A program made the translations under genes and the position numbers. This document shows positions 62,417 to 64,000 of a DNA stretch of 64,000 bases, in pieces. Position 1 is the first letter of the stretch, and every line of letters starts with the position of its first letter. The stretch spans positions 1-64,000 of the forward strand of contig JARYMI010000006.1 in the NCBI GenBank assembly GCA_029907205.1. Reading direction: 5' to 3'. The notes under the pieces are model-generated. The model was given only the letters and a program-made list of their open reading frames with translations. It made no database searches and had not been told where the DNA came from. Source of the stretch: Clostridiales bacterium. Lineage in GTDB: Bacteria > Acidobacteriota > Aminicenantia > Aminicenantales > UBA8522.

Positions 62417-63085
62417 ATGAACAAAGGCGAGATTCCTTTCCGCCATATCGCCATCGAGGGGGCGCCGAAGTGCCAGAAGAGCAAGCTCGCCCAGATTCTG
62501 GCCCAGATCATCGGCGGGAAGGTTGTGCTTGACAAGACGGAGAATCCCTATCTCAAGGATTTTTACGACGAAAAGGAAGGAGCCTCATTTTTGGCCCAGC
62601 TCGTGTTCCTTGTCAACCGCTACAACCAGCAGCTCAGGCTTTCCCAGAGAGATTTGTTTGAGGAGAGAGTCATCTGCGATTACCTCTTTGAGAAGGACAA
62701 AATCTATGCGTACCAGACGCTCGGCGATGACGAGCTTGTCGTCTATGAACGGATTTACACGATCCTGGCGGAGAGGATTCCCCGGCCAGACCTGACCATT
62801 TACCTTCAAATTTCTCTCTCTACGCTCCTCAAGAGAGTCGCCAAAGAAGGAAGCCCTTGGGAGAAGAACATCTCCGAAAAATATCTAGGGGATCTGGTTG
62901 AGGCCTTTGACTATTTTTTTTTCAACTTCCAGGCGACACCTCTCCTTGTTGTCAAAGCAGACGAGCTTGACCTGACCCGCGAAGAGGACATCATGGACGT
63001 TGTCCACCAGATCAGCCAACTGAAGAAGGGCTCGCTTTATTATGTGCCGCAGAGCTTTGAGCACAGGAATAGCCGGAAAAAATAG
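62417..63085 (+). CDS. Deoxynucleoside-kinase-like protein with degenerate Walker A
   Basis: 222 residues. The fold fits the deoxyadenosine/deoxyguanosine kinase family: FLVNRYNQQLRLSQRDLFEERVICDYLFEKDKIYA, LTIYLQISLSTLLKRV and the tail region with KADELDL. The phosphate loop, normally GxxGxGKS/T in the kinases, reads EGAPKCQKSKLA (residues 14-25): the last Gly before Lys is Gln20. ATP use may be altered or lost. It precedes panB, an arrangement I have often seen in related bacteria. Confidence 0.78.
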   Translation: MNKGEIPFRHIAIEGAPKCQKSKLAQILAQIIGGKVVLDKTENPYLKDFYDEKEGASFLAQLVFLVNRYNQQLRLSQRDLFEERVICDYLFEKDKIYAYQTLGDDELVVYERIYTILAERIPRPDLTIYLQISLSTLLKRVAKEGSPWEKNISEKYLGDLVEAFDYFFFNFQATPLLVVKADELDLTREEDIMDVVHQISQLKKGSLYYVPQSFEHRNSRKK

Positions 63086-63151
63086 GCTTTTTTTGAAAAT
63101 AGACTTTACCTCAATCCCGCGGTGAGGCGGGATGGGGAGAAAGGATTAGAC

Positions 63152-63991
63152 ATGCTGGAAAAACCTGTTTCGCCCGTCACCATTCCATCCCTGCAGGGGA
63201 AAAAGGAGAGCGGAGAAAAAATCGTGGCCCTGACGGCCTACGATTTTCCCACAGCTAGGATTATCGACGAGGCCGGAGTCGATATCATCTTGGTCGGGGA
63301 TTCCCTGGGAATGGTCGTCCTGGGATACGAGACGACCATCCCCGTGACCATGGATGAGATGATCCATCACACCAAAGCTGTCAGCCGGGCTGTCCGCCGG
63401 GCCCTGGTCATCGGCGACATGCCCTATTTTTCTTTTCATTTAGGTGTGGAGGAGACGATTGCCAACGCCTCACGGTTTCTCAAAGAGGCCGGAGCCAAAG
63501 CGGTCAAGATCGAGGGCGCCTCAAAAAAGAGGCTAAAACTCGTTGAGGCGATGGTCGAGGCGGAGATCCCGGTTTTGGGACATGTCGGGCTAACGCCGCA
63601 GTCCCTCTACCGGTTCGGCCAGTACAAGGTCAGGGGCGCTAACAGGGAAGAGGCGAAGGGGATTGTCGCCGACGCTCTGAACCTGGAAAGCGCGGGTGTT
63701 TTTGGCGTCATCCTGGAATGCATCCCCCGGGACTTGGCCAGAACCATCACGTCAAGGCTGAGAGTGCCGACTATCGGGATCGGCGCTGGCCCTCATTGCG
63801 ACGGACAGATCCTCGTCTTCCATGACTTGGTGGGGTATTCAAACGGCTATCAACCAAAGTTCGTCAAGAAGTATGCGGACCTTCAGGCCGTGATAGGCCA
63901 GGCGGTCAGGACGTATGCCGAGGAAGTGAGACAAGGAGTTTTCCCGGACGAGACCCATTCCTATCACCGGACGAGGAAGAAAGGAAAATGA
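63152..63991 (+). CDS. panB: 3-methyl-2-oxobutanoate hydroxymethyltransferase
   Basis: 279 residues from ATG 63152. Makes ketopantoate for pantothenate/CoA synthesis. Family motifs: VALTAYDFPTARIIDEAGVDIILVGDSLGMVVLG, FLKEAGAKAVKIEGA, VLGHVGLTPQS and IGIGAGPHCDGQILVFHDLVGY. The stop overlaps the next ATG (ATGA), so panC or another pan gene probably follows. Confidence 0.95.
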   Translation: MLEKPVSPVTIPSLQGKKESGEKIVALTAYDFPTARIIDEAGVDIILVGDSLGMVVLGYETTIPVTMDEMIHHTKAVSRAVRRALVIGDMPYFSFHLGVEETIANASRFLKEAGAKAVKIEGASKKRLKLVEAMVEAEIPVLGHVGLTPQSLYRFGQYKVRGANREEAKGIVADALNLESAGVFGVILECIPRDLARTITSRLRVPTIGIGAGPHCDGQILVFHDLVGYSNGYQPKFVKKYADLQAVIGQAVRTYAEEVRQGVFPDETHSYHRTRKKGK

Positions 63992-64000
63992 GAACCCTCA
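63988..64000 (+). CDS. Start of next gene, possibly panC (truncated by window end)
   Basis: ATG 63988 overlaps the panB TGA as ATGA; only codons for MRTL are visible. Position after panB suggests pantothenate synthetase, but the sequence itself cannot confirm it. Confidence 0.35.

Noticed and set aside
1-64000. CRISPR array
   Set aside because: No series of regularly spaced identical repeats was seen.

Overview
The window reads as a chromosomal contig from a Gram-negative bacterium with about 50-55% GC. Outer-membrane and periplasmic functions are shown by a TonB-dependent receptor, many signal-peptide and lipobox proteins, and a periplasmic S46 peptidase. The mix of a two-ATPase acyl-CoA dehydratase activase, S46 and S45 peptidases, GH172 and GH20 glycosidases, an acyl-CoA dehydrogenase-meaB-epimerase set, a TPR-CHAT protein and a DUF6788-type protein is typical of the Acidobacteriota/Aminicenantota neighbourhood. 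This assignment is an inference from gene content; no rRNA or other strong phylogenetic marker is present.

Layout. 0-1.4 kb: the start of a DUF6788-like gene with a sharp palindromic promoter, next to a decayed IS256-family element. 1.5-11.2 kb: GH172-like hydrolase, giant CoA-enzyme activase, nucleotide-sugar-epimerase-like protein, lysA, DUF72 and a threonine-dehydratase-like enzyme whose 3' end is capped by a 312-bp MITE-like element. 11.6-16.5 kb: ABC substrate-binding lipoprotein, penicillin acylase homologue, thiD, acyP and a small membrane protein. 16.7-19.5 kb: acyl-CoA dehydrogenase, meaB, methylmalonyl-CoA epimerase (propionyl/methylmalonyl-CoA metabolism) and DUF2905. 19.5-29 kb: flavodoxin, very large membrane histidine kinase, aspartoacylase-like enzyme, HAD phosphatase, VIT/VWA protein. 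29-33.4 kb: sugar nucleotidyltransferase, NahK-like kinase and a secreted GH20, which together read as an N-acetylhexosamine salvage locus.

33.6-41.4 kb: aminotransferase, DUF362 ferredoxin-like protein, a secreted Cys-rich protein divergent from a sigma/anti-sigma pair, a secreted TPR-CHAT protease-like protein, a response regulator with a compensated double frameshift, and tRNA-Pro(CGG). 41.5-47.8 kb: S46 dipeptidyl peptidase followed by pstS-pstC-pstA and two different pstB genes whose motif losses are complementary. 47.9-57 kb: DUF4097 and DUF3014 proteins, surE, cupin, tRNA-Pro(GGG), MerR regulator, rarA, a 57-codon CxxC gene, a PQQ-type propeller lipoprotein, an HD protein and a TonB receptor. 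57.1-64 kb: two aldehyde dehydrogenases (P5C dehydrogenase-like and ALDH7-like), a ubiquitin-like sulfur carrier plus E1-like enzyme, PspC, a deoxynucleoside-kinase-like protein with a broken Walker A motif, panB and the first codons of the next gene.

Most worth a second look: (1) the two PstB proteins, predicted to form an asymmetric heterodimer with one intact and one degenerate ATP site; (2) the sigma/anti-sigma/Cys-rich/CHAT cluster as a possible envelope-signalling protease module; (3) the HexNAc salvage locus; (4) several promoters lying so close to start codons that the mRNAs look leaderless; (5) two likely CTG starts; (6) several small palindromic intergenic elements.
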